Positions 19,071-27,179 of a stretch of DNA of 58,952 bases are shown in pieces. Source of the DNA: Caulobacter sp. (GTDB lineage Bacteria > Pseudomonadota > Alphaproteobacteria > Caulobacterales > Caulobacteraceae); the NCBI GenBank assembly GCA_019636175.1, contig JAHBYC010000013.1, positions 1 through 58,952 of the forward strand, written 5' to 3'. Made by a program: the position numbers and the translations under genes. The notes below the pieces were generated by a model. That model had not been told where the DNA came from. It saw only the letters and a list, made by a program, of their open reading frames with translations, and made no database searches. How positions within the stretch are numbered: the stretch's first letter is position 1; the number at the start of each line of letters is the position of its first letter.

Positions 19071-19444
19071 TCTCCCATCCCACCAGCGCCGAACTGATGG
19101 ACAGCGTGATCCGCTTCATCGAGGAACGGGTCAGTCCGCAGCTGAAGGACCGCGACGCCTTTCACGCCCGGGTGGCGGTCAACGCCCTCGCCGCGATCAA
19201 GCGGGAAATGGCCGGCGGGGCCGCAGCCGAGGCGGCCCAGGTCGAGCGGCTGATCGAACTGCTGGGCCATGACGGCGACTGGGCCGAGCTGAACAGCGAG
19301 CTTTGCACCAAGATCCGGGAAGGCCGGCTGTCGCCCACCGATCCGGCCCTGCTGGCCCACTTCAAGGCCTCGATCATCGACCAGGTCCGCATCGATCAGC
19401 CCAACTACGCGGGCCTGAAAGCCCTGGAACAGGGCTCGACCTGA
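19067..19444 (+). CDS. DUF6285 protein partnered with the phosphotransferase
   Basis: A 125-aa soluble protein, mostly helical: TSAELMDSVIRFIEERVSPQL, HARVAVNALAAIKREMAGG, LCTKIREGRLSPTDPALLAHF and a C-terminal VRIDQPNYAGLKALEQ. The pattern and its place directly after a COG3173 phosphotransferase match what I recall as DUF6285. It is translationally coupled to the phosphotransferase by a four-base overlap, suggesting one functional unit. No catalytic motif is apparent. A subunit or accessory role in acyl-CoA metabolism is only inference. Confidence 0.75.
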   Translation: MISHPTSAELMDSVIRFIEERVSPQLKDRDAFHARVAVNALAAIKREMAGGAAAEAAQVERLIELLGHDGDWAELNSELCTKIREGRLSPTDPALLAHFKASIIDQVRIDQPNYAGLKALEQGST

Positions 19445-19524
19445 TCCAGCTCCGCAGAATGAGTCGCGGGATGCTTTTCACCGCCTGACGAGATCCGGCA
19501 GATTTCGGAGGACTATCCGTGCTT

Positions 19525-19636
19525 CCGCCCGGCCCCGGCGAAGGCCGGGGACCAGATTTGATCACCCGGTCGGCCGATTTGTCCCGACAAGCCAGCGCTC
19601 AGGCGGCTGGGCCCCGGCCTTCGCCGGGGTGAGCGG
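19525..19636. repeat. paired inverted palindromic repeat, CCCCGGCGAAGGCCGGGG family, copy 1
   Basis: Two inverted arms: the left holds CCCCGGC-GAAG-GCCGGGG followed by ACCAGAT; the right holds GGCTGGGCCCCGGC-CTTC-GCCGGGGTGAGCGG. Each arm folds on itself and the two can pair with each other. The same composite, with T/A replacing the outer C/G pair, is at 46261-46370. It lies between the DUF6285 and DUF3089 genes, which converge, so it could also stop transcription from both sides. Confidence 0.85.
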
Positions 19637-19651
19637 AAAAAGAGCGCCAGA

Positions 19652-20851
19652 CTAGTTGATCCGGTGGGTTGGCACGGTGCGGACGGGCACCGAGCGGGTG
19701 ATCGGCGGCGCCATCTGCGGAAAGGCCGCCAGCCCCATCCGCGCGGCGACCCGGGCGCGGGCGTCGGCCTCGATGTCGGCGTAGAACAGATTGTAGGGCG
19801 GCATCCGCAACCGGTCGGCCCAGCCGCCGCTGCGCCGCAGGGTCCTCGACTTGGGCCGCGAGACCTTGAGCACCCCGTCCTCGCACTGCGCCTCGACCGC
19901 GCGGGCGACCAGCGGCGGGCGATCGCCCCAGTCCAGGCCGGTGGCGTTGGCGGCCCCAAGGTTGTTGCGCGCCGCGACCATGTCTTCGGTGACCGCGCCG
20001 GTCAGCGGATTGACGCACAGCGGCGGGCGGCCCGCGAGGCTGACCAGCCGGCCCGCCTTGTCCCAGACCAGCGACCGCTCACGGATGCGCCCGCGCTCGA
20101 CCGCCGAGCCGGACTTCCAGGCCAGGACGCAGCCGGCCTCGGTCCGGCGGGTGCAGGCGGGCGGCGTGGCGGCCGGCCCGTAGGCGTCGGCGGGAACCAC
20201 GGTCTCGATCAGATAGGTGGCCGCCAACCGCTTCATCAGCGCGGGGTCCGGAGCGATCTCCTCGGCCAGCAGGCGGGCGGCCAGCACCCCGCCCTGCTCC
20301 ACCCCGACCAGGATGAACGGCCGCTCGCCGCCATAGTCGGCCTTCCATTTGCGGAAGGCAGCGAGAACATCGCCATAGGCAAAGACCCGCGCCTCGCGGG
20401 CGTCCTCGCGCAGGGTCAGCTGGGCGTAGAGGCTGGCCTGACGGTAGTGAGGCGCGAACACCCGCCCGGCGCTGGCGAAGGGGCCGGCGTAGTTGGGCAG
20501 CATCACCTGGCTGTTGATCCGGGTCGCCCGCGCGTCGCGGAAGGGTCCGTTCCAGTGATCGCCGCCGTCATAGGTGGTCGGGTGGATGAAGAAGATGTCG
20601 GCCGGCGGGTCGTCGGCGCGGGGGTTGGCCGGAGCGCCGGGGATCAGGGCCCAGGCGCGCGCCTCGCTGTAGTCGGGACCGTTGGGCGGATCATAGGTCT
20701 GGAACGGCACGCGCGGGTCCAGCGAGGTGCGGAGAATGTCGACGCGAAAGACCAGCAGCCCGACGCCGAGGATCAGCACCAGGGCGGCGATGGCGAGGGC
20801 AATCCAGAGCCGGACGCCGGTCAGGTTCAGGGCCTTCAGTCTGTCAAACAT
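19652..20851 (-). CDS. DUF3089 alpha/beta-hydrolase-like membrane-anchored protein
   Basis: A 399-aa protein. One N-terminal membrane anchor (LWIALAIAALVLILGVGLLVF) precedes a soluble domain. Diagnostic segments are DIFFIHPTTYDGGDHWNGPF, FAPHYRQASLYAQ, and FILVGVEQGGVLAARLLAEEI at the place of a nucleophile elbow. There GVEQG replaces the usual GxSxG, so the serine nucleophile appears to be missing. The start ATG 20851 has GAGG nine bases upstream; an earlier in-frame start at 20866 overlaps that site. It is downstream of hldD on the same strand with 72 bases between. Function unknown. Confidence 0.75.
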   Translation of the reverse strand: MFDRLKALNLTGVRLWIALAIAALVLILGVGLLVFRVDILRTSLDPRVPFQTYDPPNGPDYSEARAWALIPGAPANPRADDPPADIFFIHPTTYDGGDHWNGPFRDARATRINSQVMLPNYAGPFASAGRVFAPHYRQASLYAQLTLREDAREARVFAYGDVLAAFRKWKADYGGERPFILVGVEQGGVLAARLLAEEIAPDPALMKRLAATYLIETVVPADAYGPAATPPACTRRTEAGCVLAWKSGSAVERGRIRERSLVWDKAGRLVSLAGRPPLCVNPLTGAVTEDMVAARNNLGAANATGLDWGDRPPLVARAVEAQCEDGVLKVSRPKSRTLRRSGGWADRLRMPPYNLFYADIEADARARVAARMGLAAFPQMAPPITRSVPVRTVPTHRIN

Positions 20852-20923
20852 GCCGCAACCTCGCATGAGCCGCGGCGAGGGTTAAGCCCCGTCTTCCACC
20901 CTCGCGCCGCGCGCGACCGCAAT

Positions 20924-21925
20924 TCAGCGATAGGGATCGCTGGCCGTCAGATACTTCGTCACATACTCGGTGATGCCATCTTCCAGCGGGGTGAACTGGC
21001 CCGGGTATCCGGCCTCGCGGAGGCGATCCATCCGCGCCTGGGTGAAGTACTGATACTTGTCGCGGATGCCGTAGGGCATGTCGACATAGTCGATCAGCGG
21101 CGGCTTGCCGGCGGCCTTGAACACCGCCTGGGCCATGTCAGCGAAGGTGCGCGCGGCGCCGGAGCCCAGATTGTAGATGCCGTTGACGCCCGGGCTTTCC
21201 ATCAGCCAGGCGACGACGTCGGCGACGTCGCGCACATAGACGAAGTCGCGCAGCTGGCCGCCGTCGGCGTAGTCGGGATTGTGGCTCTTGAACAGCTGCA
21301 CGGTGTGGCCGGACCGGACCTTGGGAAAGATCTGGGCGGCGACGGACTTCATGCTGTCCTTGTGGTGCTCGTTGGGGCCGTAGACGTTGAAGAACTTCAG
21401 CCCGACCCATTGCGGCGGCTTGTAGTCCCGCGCCGCCTGACGGGCGGCGAAGACATCGAACAGGGCCTTGGACCAGCCGTAGGCGTTCAGCGGCTGCAGG
21501 GCCTTCAGGGCGTCCAGATCGTCATTGTCCTCGAACCCGGCCCCGCCGTCGCCATAGGTCGCGGCGCTGGACGCATAGATGAACCGGCGCTGGCGGTCGG
21601 TGCACCAGCGGTAGAGGTCGCGGCTGAGGCAGAAGTTGGTCTGGATGATCTTGTCGGCGTCGGCCTCGGTGGTCGAGGAGATGGCCCCCATGTGGATGAC
21701 CACCTCGATGTCGCGCCAGCGCTTCTCGAGCCAGTCGAACATCTCTTCGGGCGGCACGAAGTCGCCGATCGGATGCTTGGCGATATTGCGCCACTTGCCG
21801 CCCTCGGCGCTGCCCAGCCAGTCGCAGACCACCACGTCGAGGGTCGGGTCCTCGCAGAGCCGGGCGACGATGTTGGAGCCGATGAAGCCGGCGCCGCCGG
21901 TGACGAAAGCAATACGACGGGTCAT
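20924..21925 (-). CDS. hldD: ADP-L-glycero-D-manno-heptose 6-epimerase
   Basis: A 333-aa extended SDR enzyme that converts ADP-D-glycero-D-manno-heptose to the L form for LPS inner core. The NAD(P) loop VTGGAGFIGSNIVARL is at the N-terminus. YASSAATYGDGGAGF is near 115-130, the catalytic Tyr/Lys pair is in NAYGWSKALFD (YxxxK), and FFNVYGPNEHHK plus SMKSVAAQIFPK are family landmarks. Length fits. It lies seven bases downstream of hldE, the enzyme that makes its substrate, and the two almost certainly form one operon. Confidence 0.94.
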   Translation of the reverse strand: MTRRIAFVTGGAGFIGSNIVARLCEDPTLDVVVCDWLGSAEGGKWRNIAKHPIGDFVPPEEMFDWLEKRWRDIEVVIHMGAISSTTEADADKIIQTNFCLSRDLYRWCTDRQRRFIYASSAATYGDGGAGFEDNDDLDALKALQPLNAYGWSKALFDVFAARQAARDYKPPQWVGLKFFNVYGPNEHHKDSMKSVAAQIFPKVRSGHTVQLFKSHNPDYADGGQLRDFVYVRDVADVVAWLMESPGVNGIYNLGSGAARTFADMAQAVFKAAGKPPLIDYVDMPYGIRDKYQYFTQARMDRLREAGYPGQFTPLEDGITEYVTKYLTASDPYR

Positions 21926-21932
21926 GGCGTTC

Positions 21933-23396
21933 TCAGGTTCTGGAGGTCATGCGGGCGATGGCCGCGGTGGTCGAATAGCCGTCGACCAGCGGGGCGAGTT
22001 TCACCTCGCCGCCCCAGCCCAGGACATCCTCGTGCCCCACCACGCCCTCGACGGTGTAGTCCGCGCCCTTGATCAGGACATCGGGCCGGGCGGCGCGGAT
22101 CAGCTCGATCGGCGTCTCTTCCTCGAAGGCGGTGACGAGGTCGACATGGGCCAGGCCCGCCAGCACTACGGCGCGGGATTCCAGGTCGTTGACCGGCCGT
22201 CCCTCGCCCTTGAGGGCCCGCACCGAACTGTCGCTGTTGACCGCCACGATCAGCCGGTCGCACCAGCTGCGGGCCTGGGCCAGATAGGCCACGTGGCCCT
22301 TGTGAAGGATGTCGAAGCAGCCGTTGGTGAAGCCGACCTTGAGACCCTTGTTGCGCCAAGCGGCGGCCTGGGCCGCCATCTGCGCCGGGCTGGCCAGCTT
22401 GGCCTCGGCCGGCGCCAGATGGGCGGCGATCTCGGCCTCGACCAGTTCGCGCGGCGTGGCCGTGGCGGTGCCGGCCTTGCCGACCACCACGCCGCTGGCC
22501 AGCAGGGCGAAGCTGACGGCGTCGTCCATGGTCTGGCCGGCGGCCAGGGCCAGGCCCAGGGCGGCCAGGGCGGTGTCGCCGGCGCCGGACACGTCGAACA
22601 CCTCGCGGGGACGACCGGGGTAGTGGCGCACCCCCTCCCCGCGCACGGCCAGGCTCATGCCCTTGGCGGCGCGGGTGACCAGAACCGCCTTGCAGCGTGA
22701 CAGCTCCAGGGCGTGCTTCAGCGCCGCCTCGACCTCCTCGTCGGTCTCGGTCGGCAGGTCGGTGGCGCGGGCCAGTTCGGAGGCGTTGGGCTTGACCAGG
22801 TCGGCGGCGCCGTAGCGGGCGAAGCTGCGGGCCTTGGAATCGACGATCAGCACCGCCCCGGCGGCGCGGGCCTCGAGACAGGCCTCGATCACCTTCTGGG
22901 TCACGGCGCCCTTGCCATAGTCGGACAGCAGGATAGCGCCGGCGCCCTCGGCGGCGTAGCGGGCGGCGCCGACGATCTTGCTTTCGGTGTCCCGGGTCGC
23001 GGGGGCCGAATCCTCGGAATCGACCCGCAGCAGCTGCTGTCCGGCGGCGACATAGCGGGTCTTCACCGTGGTCGGCCGGGCGGCGTCGGTGATCAGATGG
23101 CTTTCCATGCCGGGCTCGCCGCCGATCAGGCCCAGAGCTTCGCGACCGGCGGGATCGTCGCCGATCATTCCGGCCAGAGCCGCCTTGCCGCCAAGGGCCG
23201 CGACGTTGCGCGCCACATTACCGGCCCCGCCCAGCATCACCGTCTCGCGGCCCAGGGCCAACACCGGAACCGGCGCCTCCGGGCTGGTGCGGCTGACCTC
23301 GCCATAGACGAAGCGATCGATCATTACATCGCCGACGCAGGCGACGCGGGCGCCGGTGACGGCGTCCAGAAGGTTTTGCAAACCGGCCAGTTCCAT
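21933..23396 (-). CDS. hldE: bifunctional heptose-7-phosphate kinase / heptose-1-phosphate adenylyltransferase
   Basis: A 487-aa two-domain enzyme of ADP-heptose synthesis. The N-terminal ribokinase-like domain (about 1-330) has CVGDVMIDRFVYGEVSRTSPE, GGAGNVARNVAALGG and the kinase signature DVSGAGDTALAALGLALAAG. The C-terminal nucleotidyltransferase domain (about 350-487) has KVGFTNGCFDILHKGHVAYL with the HxGH box, then AVNSDSSVRALKGEGRPVN. Full length for HldE. It is the first gene of hldE-hldD and diverges from the photolyase gene across 91 bases. Confidence 0.95.
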   Translation of the reverse strand: MELAGLQNLLDAVTGARVACVGDVMIDRFVYGEVSRTSPEAPVPVLALGRETVMLGGAGNVARNVAALGGKAALAGMIGDDPAGREALGLIGGEPGMESHLITDAARPTTVKTRYVAAGQQLLRVDSEDSAPATRDTESKIVGAARYAAEGAGAILLSDYGKGAVTQKVIEACLEARAAGAVLIVDSKARSFARYGAADLVKPNASELARATDLPTETDEEVEAALKHALELSRCKAVLVTRAAKGMSLAVRGEGVRHYPGRPREVFDVSGAGDTALAALGLALAAGQTMDDAVSFALLASGVVVGKAGTATATPRELVEAEIAAHLAPAEAKLASPAQMAAQAAAWRNKGLKVGFTNGCFDILHKGHVAYLAQARSWCDRLIVAVNSDSSVRALKGEGRPVNDLESRAVVLAGLAHVDLVTAFEEETPIELIRAARPDVLIKGADYTVEGVVGHEDVLGWGGEVKLAPLVDGYSTTAAIARMTSRT

Positions 23397-23487
23397 GCGG
23401 TGAGGCTGTGCGCTTTGACGTGGGGGCGGTCAAGAATTGATCCGCCGCGAAGGTGATCCGGCGAGCGATGGAGCGCGTAGCAACCCC

Positions 23488-24960
23488 GTGACGTCTTCAA
23501 GCCAAAACGCCCGCCCTTCCCCGACCCTGATGTGGTTTCGCCAGGACCTGAGACTGGCCGACAATCCGGCTCTCGCCGAGGCGGCCGCCGGGCCGGTGAT
23601 TCCGGTCTTCATCCTCGACGAGACCGAGGCCGTTCGACAGAGGGGCGGCGCGTCCCTCTGGTGGCTGGACAAGTCCCTGCGCGCCCTGGCCCGGGACCTT
23701 GAGGCGCGGGGGTCGAAGCTGATCCTGCGGCGTGGCGAGGCGGCGAAGATCGTGCGGGAGCTGGTCGAGGAGACCGGCGCCGGGGCGGTCTGCTGGAACC
23801 GTCTCTACGACGGAGCGGTCATCGATCGCGACAAGAGCCTGAAGGCCGGACTGAAGGCGGACGGTGTCGACTGCCGCTCGTTCAACGCCGCCCTGCTGAA
23901 CGAGCCCTGGGAGATCGCCAGCGGCTCGGGAACCCCCTACCGGGTCTACACCCCCTACTGGCGCGCCGCGCGTGAGCGGATCGGCTCTATTTCCACCACC
24001 CCGGCGCCGGACCGGCTCGAGGCGCCCGGGAGCTGGCCGGGCAGCGATGACCTAGACGACTGGGGCCTGCACCCGACTTCGCCCGACTGGTCGAGCGGCT
24101 TTGGCGACTGGACGCCCGGAGAGGCCGGCGCCCTCCAGGCCCTGGATGAGTTCCTCGATGACGGCGTCGCCCGCTACCGGGAGGACCGCGACCGGCCCGA
24201 CCGGCCCGGAACCTCCCGCCTGTCTCCGCACCTGCATTTTGGCGAGATCGGTCCCCGCCAGGTGTGGCGCGCCGCCCAGGCCGCCGCCGCCCGGGGGGCG
24301 AGCGAGGGCCAGGTGGACAAGTTTCTCGCCGAGCTGGGCTGGCGCGAGTTTCACCACCACCTGCTGTTCTACAATCCGAAGCTGGCGACGGAGAACTTCA
24401 GGCCCGAATGGGACGCCTTCGTCTGGCGCGACGACGAGGCGGCCTTCCGGGCCTGGACCCGGGGCGAGACCGGTTACCCCATCGTCGACGCCGGCATGCG
24501 CGAACTGTGGGCCACCGGCTATATGCACAACCGGGTGCGGATGATCGCCGCCTCCTTTCTGATCAAGGACCTGTTGATCGACTGGCGACGGGGCGAGGCC
24601 TGGTTCTGGGACACCCTGGTCGACGCCGACCTGGCGCAGAACGCCGCCAACTGGCAGTGGGTCGCCGGATCGGGCGCCGACGCCTCGCCCTACTTCCGCA
24701 TCTTCAACCCGGTGACCCAGGGCCAGAAGTTCGATCCGGACGGGGACTACATCCGCCGCTGGGTTCCCGAACTGAGGAATTCGCCGACCAAAGTCATCCA
24801 TCTCCCCGGAGGCGGCGTATCTGATTTATTCGCGGCGGACGACGACAGGTCCGGACCGCATTATCCGGACCCCATCGTCGATCACGGCAAGGCCCGTGAA
24901 CGTGCGCTGGAGGCCTATTCGGCCCTCAAGGCCGCTGGCGAGGGAGAGACGCCCAGGTGA
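23488..24960 (+). CDS. phrB: deoxyribodipyrimidine photolyase (class I CPD)
   Basis: A 490-aa flavoprotein that repairs UV cyclobutane dimers with light. N-terminal photolyase domain: TLMWFRQDLRLADNPALAEA. FAD-binding domain: TSRLSPHLHFGEIGPRQVW, ELGWREFHHHLLF, GYPIVDAGMRELWATGYMHN, WFWDTLVDADLAQNAANWQW and PYFRIFNPVTQGQKFDP, all class I CPD hallmarks. I chose GTG 23488 (VTSSSQNARPSPTLMW), which gives a normal length; TTG 23437 would add 17 residues with no better site, so the start is uncertain. Its TGA overlaps the GTG of the FAD oxidoreductase gene, giving translational coupling. Confidence 0.93.
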   Translation: MTSSSQNARPSPTLMWFRQDLRLADNPALAEAAAGPVIPVFILDETEAVRQRGGASLWWLDKSLRALARDLEARGSKLILRRGEAAKIVRELVEETGAGAVCWNRLYDGAVIDRDKSLKAGLKADGVDCRSFNAALLNEPWEIASGSGTPYRVYTPYWRAARERIGSISTTPAPDRLEAPGSWPGSDDLDDWGLHPTSPDWSSGFGDWTPGEAGALQALDEFLDDGVARYREDRDRPDRPGTSRLSPHLHFGEIGPRQVWRAAQAAAARGASEGQVDKFLAELGWREFHHHLLFYNPKLATENFRPEWDAFVWRDDEAAFRAWTRGETGYPIVDAGMRELWATGYMHNRVRMIAASFLIKDLLIDWRRGEAWFWDTLVDADLAQNAANWQWVAGSGADASPYFRIFNPVTQGQKFDPDGDYIRRWVPELRNSPTKVIHLPGGGVSDLFAADDDRSGPHYPDPIVDHGKARERALEAYSALKAAGEGETPR

Positions 24961-26267
24961 AGATCGCGGTGATCGGTTCGGGGGTCTCGGGGCTGGGCGC
25001 GGCCCTGGCGTTGAAGGACGTCCATGAGGTCGTGCTCTACGAAAAGGACGCGCGGCTGGGCGGCCACGCCAATACCGTCGTCGTCGATTGCGCCGGCGAG
25101 GCCGTGGCGGTCGACACCGGCTTCATCGTCTACAACGAGAGCAACTATCCCAACCTGGTCGGCTTGCTGGACAGCCTCGGCGTCGAGACCCGCCTCACCG
25201 ACATGAGCTTTGCCTGCGCGGGCGGCGGCGTGGAGTGGTCGTCGAATTTTCCGCGCGGGGTCTTCGCCCAGAAGCGCAATCTGCTGAACCCGTCTTTCCT
25301 GTTCATGCTCAATGACATCCGCCGCTTTAATGACCTGGCGCGCAATGACCTGTTGAAGGCGGACCTGAAGGACCTGACCCTGGGCGCCTATCTCAAGCTG
25401 AGGGGATTTTGCGAGGGGTTCCGCGACCGCTATCTGCTGCCGATGGGCGCGGCGATCTGGTCGACGACCGAGGGCCGCATCGGCGACTTCCCGGCCGAAA
25501 GCTTCCTGCGGTTTCTGTCCAACCACGGCCTGCTGCAATTTACCCCGCCCCTGTGGAAGACGGTGGTCGGCGGCAGCCAGACCTATGTCGAGAAGATCGC
25601 CGCCATCCTCGGCGACCGAGTGCGGCTGGGAACCGGCGCGGAAAGCGTCTGGCGTGATCCCCGCGGCGTGATGATCAAGGACAGCCGGGGCGCGGTCGAG
25701 CGGTTCGACCAGGTGATCCTCGCCTGCCATTCCGACCAGAGCCTGCGCCTCCTGTCGGACGCCGACCCCGAGGAGCGGGCGTTCCTGGGCGCGGTTCGCT
25801 ACGCGCCCAACAAGGCGGTGCTGCACCGCGACCCCGCCCTGATGCCTGGCCGCCGGCAGGCCTGGGGCAGCTGGAACTACATCGCCGATAGCAAAGCGAC
25901 ATCAACGCCTTACGTCACCTACTGGATGAACAATCTGCAGATGCTCGCCACCCCCGAGCCGCTGTTTGTCACCCTCAACGGCCCGCCCGCCGACCCGGCG
26001 CTGGTGATCGCCGAGTTCGACTACGACCATCCCCAGTTCGACACCCACGCCCTGGCCGCCCAGCGCCGCATCGGCCGGATCCAGGGGCGCGGCGGGGTGT
26101 GGTACGCCGGCGCCTGGCTGGGCTACGGCTTCCACGAGGACGGCGTCACCTCGGGGGTCAAGGTCGCCCTGCAGCTGGGCGGCCGCGTGCCATGGGACTT
26201 CGTCGATCACCGGGTCGCCAGTTTCGACGGCCGCACGCCCGCCGCGCCCCGGGTCGAGGCGGCATGA
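24957..26267 (+). CDS. FAD-dependent amine-oxidase-fold oxidoreductase of the Cfa cluster
   Basis: A 436-aa flavoprotein. N-terminal dinucleotide-binding loop AVIGSGVSGLGAALAL, then YEKDARLGGHANTV; VDTGFIVYNESNYPNL follows, and C-terminal GVWYAGAWLGYGFHEDGVTSG closes the FAD site. This amine-oxidase/phytoene-desaturase-like type is commonly adjacent to DUF1365 and Cfa-like genes, as here, and probably oxidises or desaturates an acyl chain; the chemistry is not established from sequence. GTG start at 24957 overlaps the photolyase stop (GTGA), and its own stop overlaps the next start (ATGA). Confidence 0.85.
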   Translation: MKIAVIGSGVSGLGAALALKDVHEVVLYEKDARLGGHANTVVVDCAGEAVAVDTGFIVYNESNYPNLVGLLDSLGVETRLTDMSFACAGGGVEWSSNFPRGVFAQKRNLLNPSFLFMLNDIRRFNDLARNDLLKADLKDLTLGAYLKLRGFCEGFRDRYLLPMGAAIWSTTEGRIGDFPAESFLRFLSNHGLLQFTPPLWKTVVGGSQTYVEKIAAILGDRVRLGTGAESVWRDPRGVMIKDSRGAVERFDQVILACHSDQSLRLLSDADPEERAFLGAVRYAPNKAVLHRDPALMPGRRQAWGSWNYIADSKATSTPYVTYWMNNLQMLATPEPLFVTLNGPPADPALVIAEFDYDHPQFDTHALAAQRRIGRIQGRGGVWYAGAWLGYGFHEDGVTSGVKVALQLGGRVPWDFVDHRVASFDGRTPAAPRVEAA

Positions 26268-27094
26268 GCCCCTCCGACCGCCCCGCCTGCCTCTATGTCG
26301 GAAGCACCTGGCACAAGCGCTTTGCGCCGCGGCCCCATGCGTTTCGCTATCGGCTGTTCCAGATCCTGGTCGACATCGACCGGCTCGAGGCGGCCTTCTC
26401 CGGCCTGAAACTGATGCGGCTGGGGCGGTTCGGGGTCATGAGCTTTGACCCCCGCGATCATGGCGACCGGCAAAGCCGCTCGCTTCGCCCCTGGGTGACC
26501 GACCGACTGAAGGAGGCCGGGCTTCGCGTCGAGGCGGCGACCATCAGGCTGCTGTGTTTTCCCCGGGTGCTGGGCTTCGTGTTCAATCCCCTGTCGCTGT
26601 TCTTCGTCCATGCCGGCGACGGGCAGCTGGAAGCGGTGGTCTATGAGGTCAACAACACCTTTGGCCAGACCCACGCCTATGTGATTCCGGCCGGCGGCGG
26701 CGCGCGTGAGCAGCAGCGGGCGGCCAAGCGCCTGTATGTCTCGCCCTTCTACAAGGTCGAGGGCGAATACCGCTTCGACATCGCCGCTCCGGCCGAGACT
26801 TTCGACCTGAAGATCGTCAAGGCCGTCGACGGCCGGCCGGACTTCGTCGCAACCCAGGAGGCGCGGCGGGAAAGTCTGTCCGATCAAAAGCTTGCGGCGC
26901 TGTTCTGGTCCATCCCGCTGATGACCGCCAAGGTCGTGCTGGCGATCCACTGGGAGGCGCTGCGCCTGTGGATCAAGGGGGCGCCCTTCGGCGCCAGGCC
27001 GCCCGGGCCGAAGGCGGCGGCCAGCACGGGACAGTCGGTTCGACCGGCTGCTCCCTCCCGGACATCCACCCCGCCCACCGCCGAGGCCGCCTGA
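26264..27094 (+). CDS. DUF1365 protein of the Cfa cluster
   Basis: A 276-aa protein of the DUF1365 family. Recognisable are ACLYVGSTWHKRFAPRPHAFRYRLF at the start (shown by its HKRF and HAFRYR elements), LLCFPRVLGFVFNPLSLFF, VYEVNNTFGQTHAYV, KRLYVSPFYKVEGEYRF and a hydrophobic stretch near LAALFWSIPLMTAKVVLAIHW. A Pro/Ala-rich tail follows. The start ATG 26264 overlaps the upstream stop by four bases. The family is found between an FAD oxidoreductase and a Cfa-like methyltransferase in many proteobacteria; its role is unknown, probably in lipid modification. Confidence 0.88.
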   Translation: MSPSDRPACLYVGSTWHKRFAPRPHAFRYRLFQILVDIDRLEAAFSGLKLMRLGRFGVMSFDPRDHGDRQSRSLRPWVTDRLKEAGLRVEAATIRLLCFPRVLGFVFNPLSLFFVHAGDGQLEAVVYEVNNTFGQTHAYVIPAGGGAREQQRAAKRLYVSPFYKVEGEYRFDIAAPAETFDLKIVKAVDGRPDFVATQEARRESLSDQKLAALFWSIPLMTAKVVLAIHWEALRLWIKGAPFGARPPGPKAAASTGQSVRPAAPSRTSTPPTAEAA

Positions 27095-27179
27095 TCGGCA
27101 AGCCCTCACAGGTTGACCGGCCGGGGGTCGCGCAACCGCGAAACAGTGTTAAGCTTCGGAAAAAGTCAGAGGAGCGAAG

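Noticed and set aside
19664-22072. 802-aa plus-strand open frame opposite the DUF3089 gene and hldD
   Set aside because: Antisense composition artefact; the minus-strand proteins carry clear motifs.
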